A DNA stretch of 64,000 nt from Gammaproteobacteria bacterium (GCA_022819855.1 JAJEGN010000022.1:124001-188000), one strand, 5' to 3'; shown: positions 8,414 to 18,489, counted from the first letter of the stretch. Numbers and translations are program-made. Notes: generated by a model from the sequence alone, not told the origin.

Positions 8414-9676
8414 ATGCAAAGTCCCCGGCCGGGATTGCCGACGGAAACAGGGACAGCCGCTGGCATACTATTGGGCGACCCGCACTCATTATCGATCCCC
8501 GTGCGTACCGCGACTGAACGACCGAAGCTCGCCCGCCTTGCGAGCCTCGACGAGATTGCAGCAGCCGAGTGGAATGCGCTCGTCGGCGACGACGCTTTCC
8601 TGTGCCACGAGTTTCTCGTGGCGCTCGAGCACGCGGGCTGCGTCGGGCCAGGCACGGCCTGGGAGCCTTGTCATCTTGTCGCGCGTTGCGGCGCGGGACG
8701 GCTGGTCGGAGCCCTGCCCCTGTACTTCAAACACGACTCGCGCGGCGAGTTCGTGTTCGACTGGAGCTGGGCCGACGCTTACGAGCGCGCAGGAAGGAAC
8801 TACTACCCCAAGCTCGTTTCATCCGTGCCGTTCACGCCCGCGACCGGCGCCCGGCTGCTGATCGACCCGGCAGGCAGCGCAGGCACGGTCGCCGGGGAAC
8901 TTGTCGATGCCGCGCTCGGTCTCGCCGAGGAAGCCGATGTGTCCTCGCTGCACGTGCTCTTCCCGACCGAACCCGAACAGTCGTTCCTGAGCGAGCGGGG
9001 TTTCCTCACGCGCAAGGGATGTCAGTTCCACTGGAGCAACCGCGGTTACAGCGACTTCGACGACTTCCTCGGCCGGTTCAACTCGGCCAAGCGCAAGAAG
9101 GTCCGCCGGGAGCGTCGGCGGATCCGCGAAGCCGACATCCATTTCGAGCACCTGCGCGGCAACGAGCCGAGCGCGGACGACTGGGACGCCGTGTTCGAGT
9201 TCTACTCGCGCACCTTCTATCGCCGCGGCCGCGCGCCGTACCTCAATCGTGCGTTCTTCGACGAAATCGCGGCAACGATGCCAGAGAAGCTGCTGATCGT
9301 GCTCGCCCGCTACCAGGGAACGCCGATCGCGACCGCGATCTGTTTTCGGGACCGGGATACGCTCTACGGCCGCTACTGGGGCAGCATGGCCGATTTCCAC
9401 AGCCTGCATTTCGAGGCCTGCTACTACCAAGGGATCGACTACTGCATACGTGAAGGTCTGGCCCGCTTCGAACCCGGGACCCAGGGCGAACACAAGATCA
9501 GCCGTGGGTTCTCGCCGACCGCGACCTGGTCCAGCCACTGGCTCAGCGAGCCCGGCTTTCACCGGGCAGTCGAGAACTTTCTCGTCCGCGAGCAGACCCA
9601 TGTGGACACCTACATGGAGTATCTCGAGGAGCGCGTGCCCTACCGGCGGGGCGAGGCCGAGGATCGCTGCGCATGA
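8414..9676 (+). CDS. FemAB/GNAT-like acyltransferase (PF04339, 'peptidogalycan biosynthesis' family)
   Basis: The domain begins at LASLDEIAAAEWNALVGDDAFLCHEFL and continues through LVGALPLYFKHDSRGEFVFDWSWADAYERAG, FNSAKRKKVRRERRRI, FYRRGRAPYLNRAFF and GRYWGSMADFHSLHFEACYYQGIDYCI. This is the pattern of the widespread proteobacterial family PF04339, distant relatives of FemAB aminoacyltransferases. The reaction is not established. The start is uncertain: ATG 8414 gives 420 residues, while GTG 8501 gives 391 and begins closer to where the domain usually starts. It lies directly before aat and is divergent from ftsK. Confidence 0.82.
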   Translation: MQSPRPGLPTETGTAAGILLGDPHSLSIPVRTATERPKLARLASLDEIAAAEWNALVGDDAFLCHEFLVALEHAGCVGPGTAWEPCHLVARCGAGRLVGALPLYFKHDSRGEFVFDWSWADAYERAGRNYYPKLVSSVPFTPATGARLLIDPAGSAGTVAGELVDAALGLAEEADVSSLHVLFPTEPEQSFLSERGFLTRKGCQFHWSNRGYSDFDDFLGRFNSAKRKKVRRERRRIREADIHFEHLRGNEPSADDWDAVFEFYSRTFYRRGRAPYLNRAFFDEIAATMPEKLLIVLARYQGTPIATAICFRDRDTLYGRYWGSMADFHSLHFEACYYQGIDYCIREGLARFEPGTQGEHKISRGFSPTATWSSHWLSEPGFHRAVENFLVREQTHVDTYMEYLEERVPYRRGEAEDRCA

Positions 9677-9743
9677 CATCGGCGGCCCGGAGGTCGAGCA
9701 CGCGGGCGGCGACCACGTGCCGGGGGATCGGGGTACTCGGCGC

Positions 9744-10475
9744 ATGAGCCACGTCCCCTGGCTCGCTCCGTCCGACGGCCCCGACGCGCTGCCCGAGCCA
9801 TCGCATGCGCTCGACGAGCCGAACGGCCTGCTCGCGATAGGCGGAACGCTGGATCCGGACTGGCTGCTTGCAAGCTACTCCAACGGCATCTTCCCCTGGT
9901 ATGAGGAAGGCGATCCGATCCTGTGGTGGTCCCCCGATCCGCGGGCCGTGTTGTGGCCCGAGGACCTCAGGATCTCGCGCAGCCTTCGCCGCACGTTGGC
10001 GAAAGCCCGGTTCGAGGTAACTGCCGACGCCGCCTTTGACGCCGTCATCGATGCCTGCGCCGGGCCGCGCCGCGACGACGCCGCCACGTGGATCACAAGC
10101 GACATGGCCGCGGCCTACAAGCGGCTTCACGCCCTCGGCTGGGCTCATTCCTTCGAGGCCTGGCAGGACGGCGACCTTGCAGGCGGACTCTACGGCATCC
10201 GCATCGGCCGGATGTTCTTCGGCGAATCGATGTTCTCGCGGACCACCGACGCGTCGAAAGTCGCGCTGGCAGGCGCCGTGCCCTACCTGCAGTCCCGCGG
10301 CGTGGCGCTCATCGACTGCCAGACTCCGTCAGAGCACCTCACAAGTCTCGGCGCCACGAACATGCCGCGAACCGAATTCCTCACACACCTCAAGCGCTAT
10401 CGCGAACCCACGGGGTCGCCAGGCTCGTGGCAGCAGGACTTCGCGAGTTTTTCCTCTGCCGCCGTGAGCGCGTGA
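9744..10475 (+). CDS. aat: Leucyl/phenylalanyl-tRNA-protein transferase
   Basis: Aat transfers Leu or Phe from tRNA to proteins with N-terminal Arg or Lys, making them N-degrons for ClpS/ClpAP. The 243-residue protein has the family hallmarks NGLLAIGGTLDPDWLLASYSNGIFPWYEEGDPILWWSPDPRAVL in its first 75 residues, followed by WITSDMAAAYKRLHALGWAHSFEAW, FFGESMFSRTTDASKVAL and LIDCQTPSEHLTSLGA. ATG 9744 was chosen because MSHVPWLAP begins the family alignment. The partners clpS and clpA are 3-4 kb downstream, so the whole N-end-rule pathway is in one neighbourhood. The arginyl/leucyl-transferase gene (bpt/ate), often between aat and infA, is absent. Confidence 0.95.
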   Translation: MSHVPWLAPSDGPDALPEPSHALDEPNGLLAIGGTLDPDWLLASYSNGIFPWYEEGDPILWWSPDPRAVLWPEDLRISRSLRRTLAKARFEVTADAAFDAVIDACAGPRRDDAATWITSDMAAAYKRLHALGWAHSFEAWQDGDLAGGLYGIRIGRMFFGESMFSRTTDASKVALAGAVPYLQSRGVALIDCQTPSEHLTSLGATNMPRTEFLTHLKRYREPTGSPGSWQQDFASFSSAAVSA

Positions 10476-10499
10476 GCGTTGCAATGGGTCGAGTTCAGC

Positions 10500-10691
10500 T
10501 CAGGCTGCCTTCCCGACAATGGCGTCGCGGATCCCCTCCATGAAGCCGTCGAGCCGGGCGACGCGTTCGCCGAGGGCGTTGAGATCCCGGCGCAATTCGG
10601 CGATCGACTTTGCAGTGGCCCGCTGGTTGTTGAGGATCAGTCCGGCCAGGGCGATGGCGGTACCGATGATGGCGTAGAACTCGGGTGTCAT
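10500..10691 (-). CDS. Small single-TM protein with coiled-coil tail
   Basis: A 63-residue protein. Residues 5-21 (FYAIIGTAIALAGLILN) form one likely membrane segment, and residues 28-56 (IAELRRDLNALGERVARLDGFMEGIRD) form an amphipathic helix with heptad spacing. No known function. Small proteins with this layout recur next to housekeeping genes in high-GC proteobacteria, to my recollection. A good sigma70 promoter sits upstream at 10748-10776, on the same strand and with no other gene to serve, which supports it being real. It is convergent with aat, 24 bp away. Confidence 0.7.
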   Translation of the reverse strand: MTPEFYAIIGTAIALAGLILNNQRATAKSIAELRRDLNALGERVARLDGFMEGIRDAIVGKAA

Positions 10692-10747
10692 CGCGGTTGG
10701 TTCCTTCGGCCCTGCCTGTCGGCGCCTCTCAGGTGGATGTGGAATCC

Positions 10748-10776
10748 ATACTATTCACCCGCCGGTCGGGGGACAA
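10748..10776 (-). promoter_or_regulatory. Sigma70-type promoter of the 63-residue protein gene
   Basis: Read on the minus strand, TTGTCC (10771-10776) and TAGTAT (10748-10753) are separated by exactly 17 bp. Transcription would begin near 10741, about 50 bp before the start codon at 10691. Confidence 0.55.
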
Positions 10777-10858
10777 TCGTCGGGGCGGGCCGGATTGACC
10801 GGATTCAAACGTTGACTTTCGACTGCGGCCCGAACGGTCGCCGCATCGGAACCAGCGT

Positions 10859-10887
10859 TTGCCCGGTCCCGTGGCCTGTGCAACAAT
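10859..10887 (+). promoter_or_regulatory. Possible infA promoter
   Basis: TTGCCC (10859-10864) and AACAAT (10882-10887) are separated by 17 bp and lie 25 bp before the infA ATG. Both hexamers match the consensus only partly. Confidence 0.35.
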
Positions 10888-10912
10888 TCGGCGCCCCGAC
10901 GCGCGACGAAAC

Positions 10913-11131
10913 ATGGCCAAAGAAGACGCAATCCAGATGGAAGGCATGGTCACGGAGACCCTGCCGAACACGACCTTCCGGGTCGAGCTGGAGAATGGCC
11001 ACATCGTCACGGCCCACATCTCGGGCAAGATGCGCAAGAACTACATTCGGATACTCAAGGGCGACAAGGTCACCGTCGAGCTTACGCCCTACGACCTGAG
11101 CAAGGGCCGCATCGTCTACAGATCGCGCTGA
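10913..11131 (+). CDS. infA: Translation initiation factor IF-1
   Basis: A 72-residue S1/OB-fold protein that binds the ribosomal A site during initiation. The sequence [20 protein letters not shown], then [46 protein letters not shown], is the family consensus nearly throughout. ATG 10913 gives the normal length. It stands alone on the plus strand, convergent with clpA, 27 bp away. Confidence 0.98.
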   Translation: MAKEDAIQMEGMVTETLPNTTFRVELENGHIVTAHISGKMRKNYIRILKGDKVTVELTPYDLSKGRIVYRSR

Positions 11132-11158
11132 CCGCCGAACGCCCTGTCTTGCCCGGGA

Positions 11159-13438
11159 CTACTCGATGTGTTCGAGTTCCGGCGTCACGGGCTCGGGCAC
11201 CAGCAGGAGGCCGTCGCCGTCGGTATCGACATCGACGCGCAGGTGACCGCCGTCGCCGAGCTTGCCGAACAGGAGTTCCTCGGCCAGCGGGCGCTTGATG
11301 TGCTCCTGTATGACCCGCGCCATCGGCCGGGCGCCCATCTTCTCGTCGTAGCCTCGTGCCGCGATCCATCGCCTGGCGGCAGGCTCGAGCTCGATCGTGA
11401 CGTCGTTCTTGTCGAGCTGGGCCTCCAGTTCGACGATGAGCTTGTCGACAACGCGCGCGACCGACTTCTCGTCAAGCGGATCGAACTGGATGATCGCGTC
11501 GAGCCGGTTGCGAAACTCCGGCGAGAAGAGCTTCTTGACAACCTCCATCGCGTCGGACGAGTGATCCTGCAGCGTGAATCCGACCGATGCCCGGCTCATC
11601 TCCTGCGCGCCCGCGTTCGTCGTCATGACAATCGTGACGTTGCGGAAATCGGCCTTGCGGCCGTTGTTGTCGGTCAGCGTCCCGTGGTCCATGACCTGCA
11701 GCAGCAGGTTGAAGACCTCCGGGTGCGCCTTCTCGATCTCGTCGAACAGCAGCACGCTGTGCGGATGCTTCGTGATCGCCTCGGTCAGCAGGCCGCCCTG
11801 ATCGAAGCCGACATAGCCCGGCGGCGCGCCGATGAGCCGCGACACCGTGTGGCGCTCCATGTACTCGGACATGTCGAACCGCACGAGCTCGACGCCCGTG
11901 ATGAGCGCGAGCTGGCGCGTGACCTCGGTCTTGCCGACCCCGGTCGGGCCCGAGAACAGGAATGAGCCGACCGGCCGCTCTTCGTCGCCAAGACCCGAGC
12001 GCGCCATCTTGATGGCCGAAGCGAGCGCATCGATAGCGCGGTCCTGGCCGAAAATCACGAGCTTCAGATCGCGCTCGAGACTCTGCAGCACATCGCGGTC
12101 GGAAGCCGATACGTTCTTCGGTGGAATCCGCGCCATCTTGGCGACGATATTCTCGATCAGCTCGACGTCGACGATATCGGGCCGCCGGTCCTCCGGTTGC
12201 AGGCGGCAGTTTGCCCCCGCCTCGTCGATCACGTCGATGGCCTTGTCGGGCAGATTGCGGTCGTTGACATGCCGGCTGGCGAGTTCGGCCGCCGCGGTCA
12301 GCGCGTCATCCTCGTAGACGATGCCATGATGCTCCTCGAAACGGCTCCTGAGGCCCAGCAGGATCTCGACCGTCTCCTCGATCGTGGGCTCCGTGACGTC
12401 GATCTTCTGGAAACGCCTGGCAAGCGCGTGGTCCTTCTCGAAGATGCCGCGAAACTCCGAATAGGTCGTCGAACCGATGCAGCGCAATTCGCCGCTGGCA
12501 AGCACCGGCTTGATGAGATTCGACGCGTCCATGACCCCGCCCGACGCCGCCCCCGCGCCGATGACGGTGTGAATCTCGTCGATGAAAAGGATCGCGCCGG
12601 GAATTTTCTTGAGTTCGGCAACGACGCCCTTGAGCCGCTTCTCGAAGTCGCCGCGGTACTTGGTGCCGGCGATCAGCGAACCCATGTCGAGCGCATGGAT
12701 CGTGGCGTCGCCGAGCACCTCAGGCGCACCGCCCTCGACGATGAGCCGCGCAAGCCCTTCGGCAAGCGCCGTCTTGCCGACGCCCGCTTCACCGACGAAC
12801 AGCGGATTGTTCTTGCGCCGCCGGCACAGGATCTGCACGGTCCGCTCGATCTCGTGTTCCCTGCCGATCAGCGGATCGATGTCGCCGCGCTCGGCGCGTT
12901 CGTTGAGATTGCTCGTGAACCGCTCGAGCGCTCCGGGCTCGGGCGCGCCGCGTTCCACCTCGACGCGATCGCCCTCGGACGGCGCCGGCGCGCCCTCGCG
13001 CAGCTTCGAGACGCCGTGCGATACGTAATGCGTCACGTCGAGACGCGTGACGTCCTGCTGGCCGAGCAGATAGACGGCCTGCGACTGCTTCTCGGCGAAT
13101 ATCGCGACGAGCACGTTGGAGGGTGTGACTTCCTCCCGGCCGCTCGACTGCACATGGAAGACGGCGCGCTGCAGGACGCGCTGGAACCCGAGCGTGGGCT
13201 GGACTTCCGCTTCCTCGTGCTCGGCGGGCCGGAACCGCGGCGTCGAGTCGGCGATGAACTCCCTGAGATCGGTGTTGAGCCTGTCGATATCGGCGCCGCA
13301 TTCCCTGAGGATGTCCATGACCTCGGGCGTATCGAGCAGTGCGAGCAGCAGGTGCTCGACGGTTATGAACTCGTGGCTTTCCTCCCGTGCCCGCTGAAAC
13401 GCCTCGTTCAGGCAAAATTCGAGTTCACGCGACAACAT
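11159..13438 (-). CDS. clpA: ATP-dependent Clp protease ATP-binding subunit ClpA
   Basis: ClpA is the AAA+ unfoldase that feeds ssrA-tagged and N-degron proteins into ClpP. The 759-residue protein starts [14 protein letters not shown] with the ClpS-binding N domain. Two ATPase modules follow: D1 with Walker A GEAGVGKTA near residue 215 and D2 with GPTGVGKTE near residue 495. IDEIHTVIGAGAASGGVMDASNLIKP is the D1 Walker B region. The ClpP-binding IGF/IGL loop region lies in D2. The ATG overlaps the clpS stop as ATGA (13435-13438 region), which fixes the start and shows translational coupling. Confidence 0.97.
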   Translation of the reverse strand: MLSRELEFCLNEAFQRAREESHEFITVEHLLLALLDTPEVMDILRECGADIDRLNTDLREFIADSTPRFRPAEHEEAEVQPTLGFQRVLQRAVFHVQSSGREEVTPSNVLVAIFAEKQSQAVYLLGQQDVTRLDVTHYVSHGVSKLREGAPAPSEGDRVEVERGAPEPGALERFTSNLNERAERGDIDPLIGREHEIERTVQILCRRRKNNPLFVGEAGVGKTALAEGLARLIVEGGAPEVLGDATIHALDMGSLIAGTKYRGDFEKRLKGVVAELKKIPGAILFIDEIHTVIGAGAASGGVMDASNLIKPVLASGELRCIGSTTYSEFRGIFEKDHALARRFQKIDVTEPTIEETVEILLGLRSRFEEHHGIVYEDDALTAAAELASRHVNDRNLPDKAIDVIDEAGANCRLQPEDRRPDIVDVELIENIVAKMARIPPKNVSASDRDVLQSLERDLKLVIFGQDRAIDALASAIKMARSGLGDEERPVGSFLFSGPTGVGKTEVTRQLALITGVELVRFDMSEYMERHTVSRLIGAPPGYVGFDQGGLLTEAITKHPHSVLLFDEIEKAHPEVFNLLLQVMDHGTLTDNNGRKADFRNVTIVMTTNAGAQEMSRASVGFTLQDHSSDAMEVVKKLFSPEFRNRLDAIIQFDPLDEKSVARVVDKLIVELEAQLDKNDVTIELEPAARRWIAARGYDEKMGARPMARVIQEHIKRPLAEELLFGKLGDGGHLRVDVDTDGDGLLLVPEPVTPELEHIE

Positions 13439-13764
13439 CAGTTCTCTTCCATCGTGCATAGCAGCGGATGCTGGTGCTGCTCAGCCAGGCCGGTGACCTG
13501 GGCGACCTTGGTCTCCGCGATTTCGTAAGTGTACACGCCGCAGACGCCCTTGCCCTTGGTATGCACCTCGAGCATGATCCTCGTCGCGGTATTTCGCTCG
13601 AGACCGAACACGTCCTGCAGCACCTGGACGACGAATTCCATCGGAGTGTAATCGTCATTGAGTAGAATAACGCGATACAGCGGCGGGCGTTTCAGGCGTG
13701 GCGACGCCTCCTCGGTTATGGTTCCGAGGTCGCCGTCGTCGGGTTGCCGCGTGGGATCGGCCAT
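13438..13764 (-). CDS. clpS: ClpAP adaptor ClpS
   Basis: ClpS binds N-degron substrates (Leu, Phe, Tyr, Trp at position 1) and delivers them to ClpA. The 108-residue protein has an acidic, flexible N-terminus and the core [25 protein letters not shown], with the Asn-Asp-Asp-Tyr-Thr-Pro and Met residues that form the degron pocket. It ends [26 protein letters not shown]. The start may instead be ATG 13773, adding MPG. It is the first gene of the clpS-clpA operon and overlaps clpA by four bases. Together with aat it completes the N-end-rule route. Confidence 0.95.
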   Translation of the reverse strand: MADPTRQPDDGDLGTITEEASPRLKRPPLYRVILLNDDYTPMEFVVQVLQDVFGLERNTATRIMLEVHTKGKGVCGVYTYEIAETKVAQVTGLAEQHQHPLLCTMEEN

Positions 13765-13980
13765 CCCCGGCATTCTATTGATCTTGGCGAGCCAATAAAA
13801 CGGCCCCGTTCACGGCGTGCCAGGGGATATTCGGGGAAAACCCGCCCACCTGGCGGCGATCGATGCGTGACGGTCACTTGTTGGATGCATCGGACCTAAC
13901 TTACGATGCGGAGTTGGAGTTGGGCTCAGGAGCCCGTGGCAGAACGCCGCGTCGCATCGAGACTGTCGAAGGACACACTG

Positions 13981-14937
13981 ATGGATGTCGCGAATCGACT
14001 TGCCCGCTTGCAGGAGCGCACGCCGGAGCAGTGGCTGCGAGCAGCGAACACCGTCCTCCCCGTTGGCGTAGCGGCAATCCTCGTCATCGCGCTCGCCTGG
14101 CGACTGGCCGACCTGACCTGGAGCATCCTGCCCGGCGAGCGCGCGGACGACCCCTTTCCCGAGGTCGCGGCTTTCACGCCGGCGACAGGGACGGCCAAGC
14201 CGATTCCGCCGGTCACGCTCGACGTGTTCAGCGAAGCGCATCTCTTCGGCAAACCGGTGCTTCCGTCGGCCGACGGGGAAGCGCGCCGAGCGGCCGCGGC
14301 CGCCGCTGCCGACGCCCCTGACACGACGCTCAACCTGGTCCTTGCCGGCGTCGTCGCGCGGGAACCCGGCAGCGAGCCCGGCCAGGCGATCATCCTGGGC
14401 GCGAACCGCGAACAGAAGGTTTACAGCGTCGGCGACACGATCGACGGCGCCAACGGTGCGCGACTTCATTCCGTGCTCGCTGACCGGGTGCTGCTGAATC
14501 GATCCGGACAGCTCGAGTCGCTGCGTTTGCCCCGGGAACTTCCCGCCGAGGTGCGGCGGGCCGCTCCCCGAGTCGTCCCGCAGCCATTGTCCGGCGGTGG
14601 CGCACCGGCCAACTCGGCAACGCTGAGTCAGGTCATCGGCGCGAACGCGTCACGCATCTCCGACGTCATTCGGATTGCGCCGGCCGTAGATCAGGGCCAG
14701 GTCGTCGGGTTTCGCGTCAACCCGGGTGCGGACCCCGCCGCCTTCGCAGCGCTTGGGCTCGAACCCGGCGACATCGTCACCGAGGTCAACGGCACCGTCA
14801 TCGACGACCCGAACCGTGGCCTGCAGGTGTTCGAGGCCCTCGGAGAAACGACGATGGCCAACGTCACGTTGTTGCGCAACGGCACACCGCAGGCGGTCGT
14901 CATCGACACCACTCAATTGCTGGAGATCGCGGAGTAA
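13981..14937 (+). CDS. gspC: Type II secretion system protein C (HR and PDZ domains)
   Basis: GspC is the inner-membrane protein that links the assembly platform to the secretin GspD. The 318-residue protein has a cytoplasmic head, one membrane segment (about residues 25-45, VLPVGVAAILVIALAW), a periplasmic linker, an HR domain (LNLVLAGVVAREPGSEPGQAIILGANREQKVYSVGDTI) and a C-terminal PDZ domain (RVNPGADPAAFAALGLEPGDIVTEVNGTVID). ATG 13981 has AAGGA seven bases upstream. It is the first gene of gspC-D-E-F. About 216 bp separate it from divergent clpS, with no strong promoter that I can identify. Confidence 0.92.
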   Translation: MDVANRLARLQERTPEQWLRAANTVLPVGVAAILVIALAWRLADLTWSILPGERADDPFPEVAAFTPATGTAKPIPPVTLDVFSEAHLFGKPVLPSADGEARRAAAAAAADAPDTTLNLVLAGVVAREPGSEPGQAIILGANREQKVYSVGDTIDGANGARLHSVLADRVLLNRSGQLESLRLPRELPAEVRRAAPRVVPQPLSGGGAPANSATLSQVIGANASRISDVIRIAPAVDQGQVVGFRVNPGADPAAFAALGLEPGDIVTEVNGTVIDDPNRGLQVFEALGETTMANVTLLRNGTPQAVVIDTTQLLEIAE

Positions 14938-14942
14938 AGCCC

Positions 14943-16967
14943 ATGAACCTTCCGGAAGGGATCAGTCCTCGGAATCGAACCGCGGCTCACGTCAGTCGGG
15001 CTGCCGGCCGTATTCGGGCAACGGCCCTCGGCGCGCTGGTCGGTCTTGCCGCGCTGCATACGGCGTACGGCCAGGACGATCAGCAGATCATGCCGAACTA
15101 CCGCGAAGCCGACATCCGGCAGGTCATCGAGGCTGTCGGCGCGGTCACGGGACGCAACTTCATCGTCGATCCGCGCGTGAACGCGGACGTCACGCTGCTG
15201 TCGTTCTCGCCAATGACTCCCGACACCTTCTACCAGGCGTTCCTGTCCACGCTGCAGGTGCACGGTTTCGCGGCCGTCGAGGCGGAAGACATCGTGCAGA
15301 TCATTCCCGACGCGACCTCGCGCATGTTCGGCGGCTCCGTGGAGGACGGGCGCGGCGCCGACGTCGTCACCCGCGTCATCGAACTTGCGAACGTCGGCGC
15401 CACGGCGCTCGTGCCGATACTCAGGCCGCTGATCCCGCAGGCCGGAAATATCGTCGCGCATCAGGAATCGAACATCCTGATCATCTCCGACCGCGCGGCC
15501 AACGTCGAAAGGATGGTCAACATCATCGGCCGCATCGACGTCTCCGGCGCCTCCGAGATCGAGGTCATCCAGCTTGAGAACGCTTCGGCAACGGAGACCG
15601 TCAGGATGCTCGACGCCCTGAACCAGGCGGCCCAGGCGGCCGGCGGCCCGTCGACGATACAGGCGGTTGCGGACGAGCGCACGAACAGCGTGCTCTTGAG
15701 CGGCACCGAGCCCAACCGCCTGCGCTTTCGCGCATTGATCGCGCATCTGGACACGCCGACGGCGGCGGGCGGCGACACGCAGGTGCGCTACCTGCGCTAT
15801 GCCGACGCCGAGGAACTGGCCCAGCAACTGCAGGGCCAATTCAGAAATGTAGTCGGAACGGAAGGCAACGTGGCGGGGCCTGATTCGGGCGACATCAGCA
15901 TCTGGGCCGACGCGGGCACGAACGCGCTCGTGATCGATGCGCCGGCGAACGTCCTGCAGGACATCAATTCCGTGATCGACAGGATCGATATTCGCCGCGC
16001 CCAAGTGCAGGTCGACGCGATCATCGTCGAGATCAGCGAAGATCTCGCCGCCGAACTCGGAGTCACCTGGGCGATCGACGCCAGCGCGACCGACCGCGGC
16101 GTCGGCCTGACAAACTTCGGTGTCGGCCGGGGCATCGTGCAACTCGGCGCGGCCGCGACAGCCGATACGCTGAACCCTGCCGCGATCGCGCAGGGCGTGA
16201 CGATCGGCGTCGGCCGGTTCATGGACGCCGGCACGAACTGGGCGGCGATCATCCAGGCGCTGCAGGGCGACGCGGCGACGAACGTCGTCTCGACCCCGAC
16301 GATCGTGACGCTCGACAACGAGATGGCCCGAATCAACGTCGGCCAGTCGGTTCCCTTCCTGACCGGATCGTTCGCCGCCACCGGTGCGGCTCAGGGCGCC
16401 GTCAACCCGTTTCAGACGATTAGTCGCGAAGATGTCGGCACCAGCCTCGAGATCACGCCACAGATCAACGAAGGCTCGGGCGTCAAGCTCACGATCACGC
16501 AGGAGACATCGAGCATCGCGGCCGGCGCCCAGGGCGCCGTTGACCTCGTGACGAACACGCGTGAGATCACGACCTCGGTGTTCGTCGAGGACGGCGAGAT
16601 GCTCGTGCTCGGCGGGCTCATGAGCGACGAGCTCAGACAGGACGAACAACGCGTGCCGGGACTCGGCCGGGTTCCGGGGCTCAGGTGGCTCTTCCGCGCC
16701 CGCAATACCGAACGGCTCAAGACGAACCTCATGGTGTTCATCCGGCCGACAATCCTGCGCGACAGCGCCGAGGCGCGGTTCGAGACCAACGCGAAGTACC
16801 AGTACCTGCGCGACCTGCAGCTCGAAGCGGCCGAGGAACCGATCCCGCTCATGCGCGAAGTGGAGCGGCCGCTGCTTCCGGAGCTGCCTGGGGCGGCGCA
16901 AACTCCCGAGGACGGCGCCGAGGATAGCGCCGAGAACGACAACCAGGCCGATGGCAACGGACCCTGA
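14943..16967 (+). CDS. gspD: Type II secretion system secretin GspD
   Basis: GspD forms the outer-membrane channel of type II secretion. The 674-residue protein has a long signal peptide ending near residue 43 (HTAYGQ), an N0 domain ([33 protein letters not shown]), N1-N3 repeats ([62 protein letters not shown]) and the secretin core with [23 protein letters not shown] and [14 protein letters not shown]. The C-terminal 60 residues are acidic and low in complexity and may include the pilotin-binding part. It starts 5 bp after gspC and overlaps gspE by 17 bp. Confidence 0.96.
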   Translation: MNLPEGISPRNRTAAHVSRAAGRIRATALGALVGLAALHTAYGQDDQQIMPNYREADIRQVIEAVGAVTGRNFIVDPRVNADVTLLSFSPMTPDTFYQAFLSTLQVHGFAAVEAEDIVQIIPDATSRMFGGSVEDGRGADVVTRVIELANVGATALVPILRPLIPQAGNIVAHQESNILIISDRAANVERMVNIIGRIDVSGASEIEVIQLENASATETVRMLDALNQAAQAAGGPSTIQAVADERTNSVLLSGTEPNRLRFRALIAHLDTPTAAGGDTQVRYLRYADAEELAQQLQGQFRNVVGTEGNVAGPDSGDISIWADAGTNALVIDAPANVLQDINSVIDRIDIRRAQVQVDAIIVEISEDLAAELGVTWAIDASATDRGVGLTNFGVGRGIVQLGAAATADTLNPAAIAQGVTIGVGRFMDAGTNWAAIIQALQGDAATNVVSTPTIVTLDNEMARINVGQSVPFLTGSFAATGAAQGAVNPFQTISREDVGTSLEITPQINEGSGVKLTITQETSSIAAGAQGAVDLVTNTREITTSVFVEDGEMLVLGGLMSDELRQDEQRVPGLGRVPGLRWLFRARNTERLKTNLMVFIRPTILRDSAEARFETNAKYQYLRDLQLEAAEEPIPLMREVERPLLPELPGAAQTPEDGAEDSAENDNQADGNGP

Positions 16968-18459
16968 GGCCGCAGTCGGGACCGGAGAAACGCGCGAAGA
17001 AGCGCAAGCCGTTCGGCGGCTGCCGTTCGCGTTTGCCAAACGCCACGGCGTTCTGATCCAGGACGCAAGCAACGGCCGTGCGCGGGCGATCTATCGTCCG
17101 GACGCATCGCTGCTCAGCCTCGCCGAGGTCAGACGCTTCGCGCGTGGCCCGGTGGACTTCGAGCCCGTGGACGAGGAGCAGTTCGACGTCCGCCTGCAGA
17201 CGGCCTACGAGAGCGACGCGACCCGCACGATGGTCGAGGGCCTCGACGACGAGACGGACCTGCTCGCCGTGGCCCAGCAGCTCCCCGAGCCCTCGGACCT
17301 GCTCGACAGCGACGACGACGCCCCGATCATCCGCCTGATCAACGCCTTGCTGACGCAGGCCGTCCGCGACAACGCCTCCGACATCCACATCGAACCGTAC
17401 GAGAACAGGCTCACCGTCCGGTTCCGGATCGACGGCGTGCTGCAGGAAGTCCTGCGGTCGCGCCGGGCCGTCGCGCCGCTTGTCGTATCGCGGATCAAGG
17501 TCATGTCGAAGCTCGACATCGCCGAGAAACGCGTGCCGCAGGACGGGCGCATATCGCTTAGGATCGCCGGCCGCGCCGTGGACGTGCGCGTCTCGACGAT
17601 ACCGTCCGGCCACGGCGAGCGGGTCGTGCTCAGGCTCCTGGACAAGCAGGCCGGCCGCCTCGACCTCGCCGAGCTCGGCATGTCCGACGCCGACCGGCAG
17701 GCGATGGACCAACTCATCCACAGACCGAACGGCATCCTGCTCGTCACGGGCCCCACGGGATCGGGCAAGACCACGACGCTCTACGCCGCGCTCGAGCGCA
17801 TCAACGACCGCACGCGCAACATCCTGACCGTCGAGGACCCGGTCGAGTACCACATCGACGGTATCGGCCAGACGCAGGTCAATACCAAGGTGGACATGAC
17901 CTTCGCCCGCGGCTTGCGAGCGATCCTGCGACAGGATCCCGATGTCGTCATGGTCGGCGAGATCCGCGACCTCGAAACGGCCGCGATCGCCGTGCAGGCG
18001 AGTCTCACGGGACATCTCGTGCTCTCGACGCTGCACACGAACACGGCCGTCGGCGCCGTGACCCGCCTCAGGGACATGGGCGTCGAACCGTTCCTGCTGT
18101 CGTCGAGCCTGATCGGCGTGCTTGCCCAGCGCCTCGTGCGCGTGCTCGACACGGACCGGCGCCAGCCCTATGAGGCCGGCGAACCCGAGTGCCGGATGCT
18201 CGGAACCGATCCGGCCCGCCCGCCCACGCTCTACCGAACGGGTCCCGACCCCAACGCCTACAGCGGACGCACCGGAATCTACGAACTCATCGCCGTCGAC
18301 AGGAGCTTGCGGACGATGATCCACAACGGCGACAGCGAGCAGGCGCTGGAGCAGTACGCGCACGAACGCGGGCCGAGCATCAGGCAGGACGGCATGCGCA
18401 AGGTGCTCGCCGGTACGACGACGCTCGAAGAAGTGCTCCGGGTCACGCGCAGCGACTAG
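16951..18459 (+). CDS. gspE: Type II secretion ATPase GspE lacking the zinc tetracysteine element
   Basis: GspE is the cytoplasmic hexameric ATPase that powers pseudopilus assembly. The 502-residue protein has a short N-terminal domain, then the CTE core: Walker [11 protein letters not shown] near residue 267, Asp box [21 protein letters not shown], Walker [13 protein letters not shown] and His box [15 protein letters not shown]. Most GspE/PilB proteins carry CPxC...CxxC in a zinc subdomain after RLVRVL. Here that place reads [18 protein letters not shown] and, later, [18 protein letters not shown], with none of the four cysteines. Core residues are intact, so ATPase activity is expected. It overlaps gspD and is followed by gspF after 30 bp. 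Confidence 0.95.
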   Translation: MATDPEAAVGTGETREEAQAVRRLPFAFAKRHGVLIQDASNGRARAIYRPDASLLSLAEVRRFARGPVDFEPVDEEQFDVRLQTAYESDATRTMVEGLDDETDLLAVAQQLPEPSDLLDSDDDAPIIRLINALLTQAVRDNASDIHIEPYENRLTVRFRIDGVLQEVLRSRRAVAPLVVSRIKVMSKLDIAEKRVPQDGRISLRIAGRAVDVRVSTIPSGHGERVVLRLLDKQAGRLDLAELGMSDADRQAMDQLIHRPNGILLVTGPTGSGKTTTLYAALERINDRTRNILTVEDPVEYHIDGIGQTQVNTKVDMTFARGLRAILRQDPDVVMVGEIRDLETAAIAVQASLTGHLVLSTLHTNTAVGAVTRLRDMGVEPFLLSSSLIGVLAQRLVRVLDTDRRQPYEAGEPECRMLGTDPARPPTLYRTGPDPNAYSGRTGIYELIAVDRSLRTMIHNGDSEQALEQYAHERGPSIRQDGMRKVLAGTTTLEEVLRVTRSD

Positions 18460-18489
18460 GACTTCCAGCGCCATGCGGGACACACGCTG

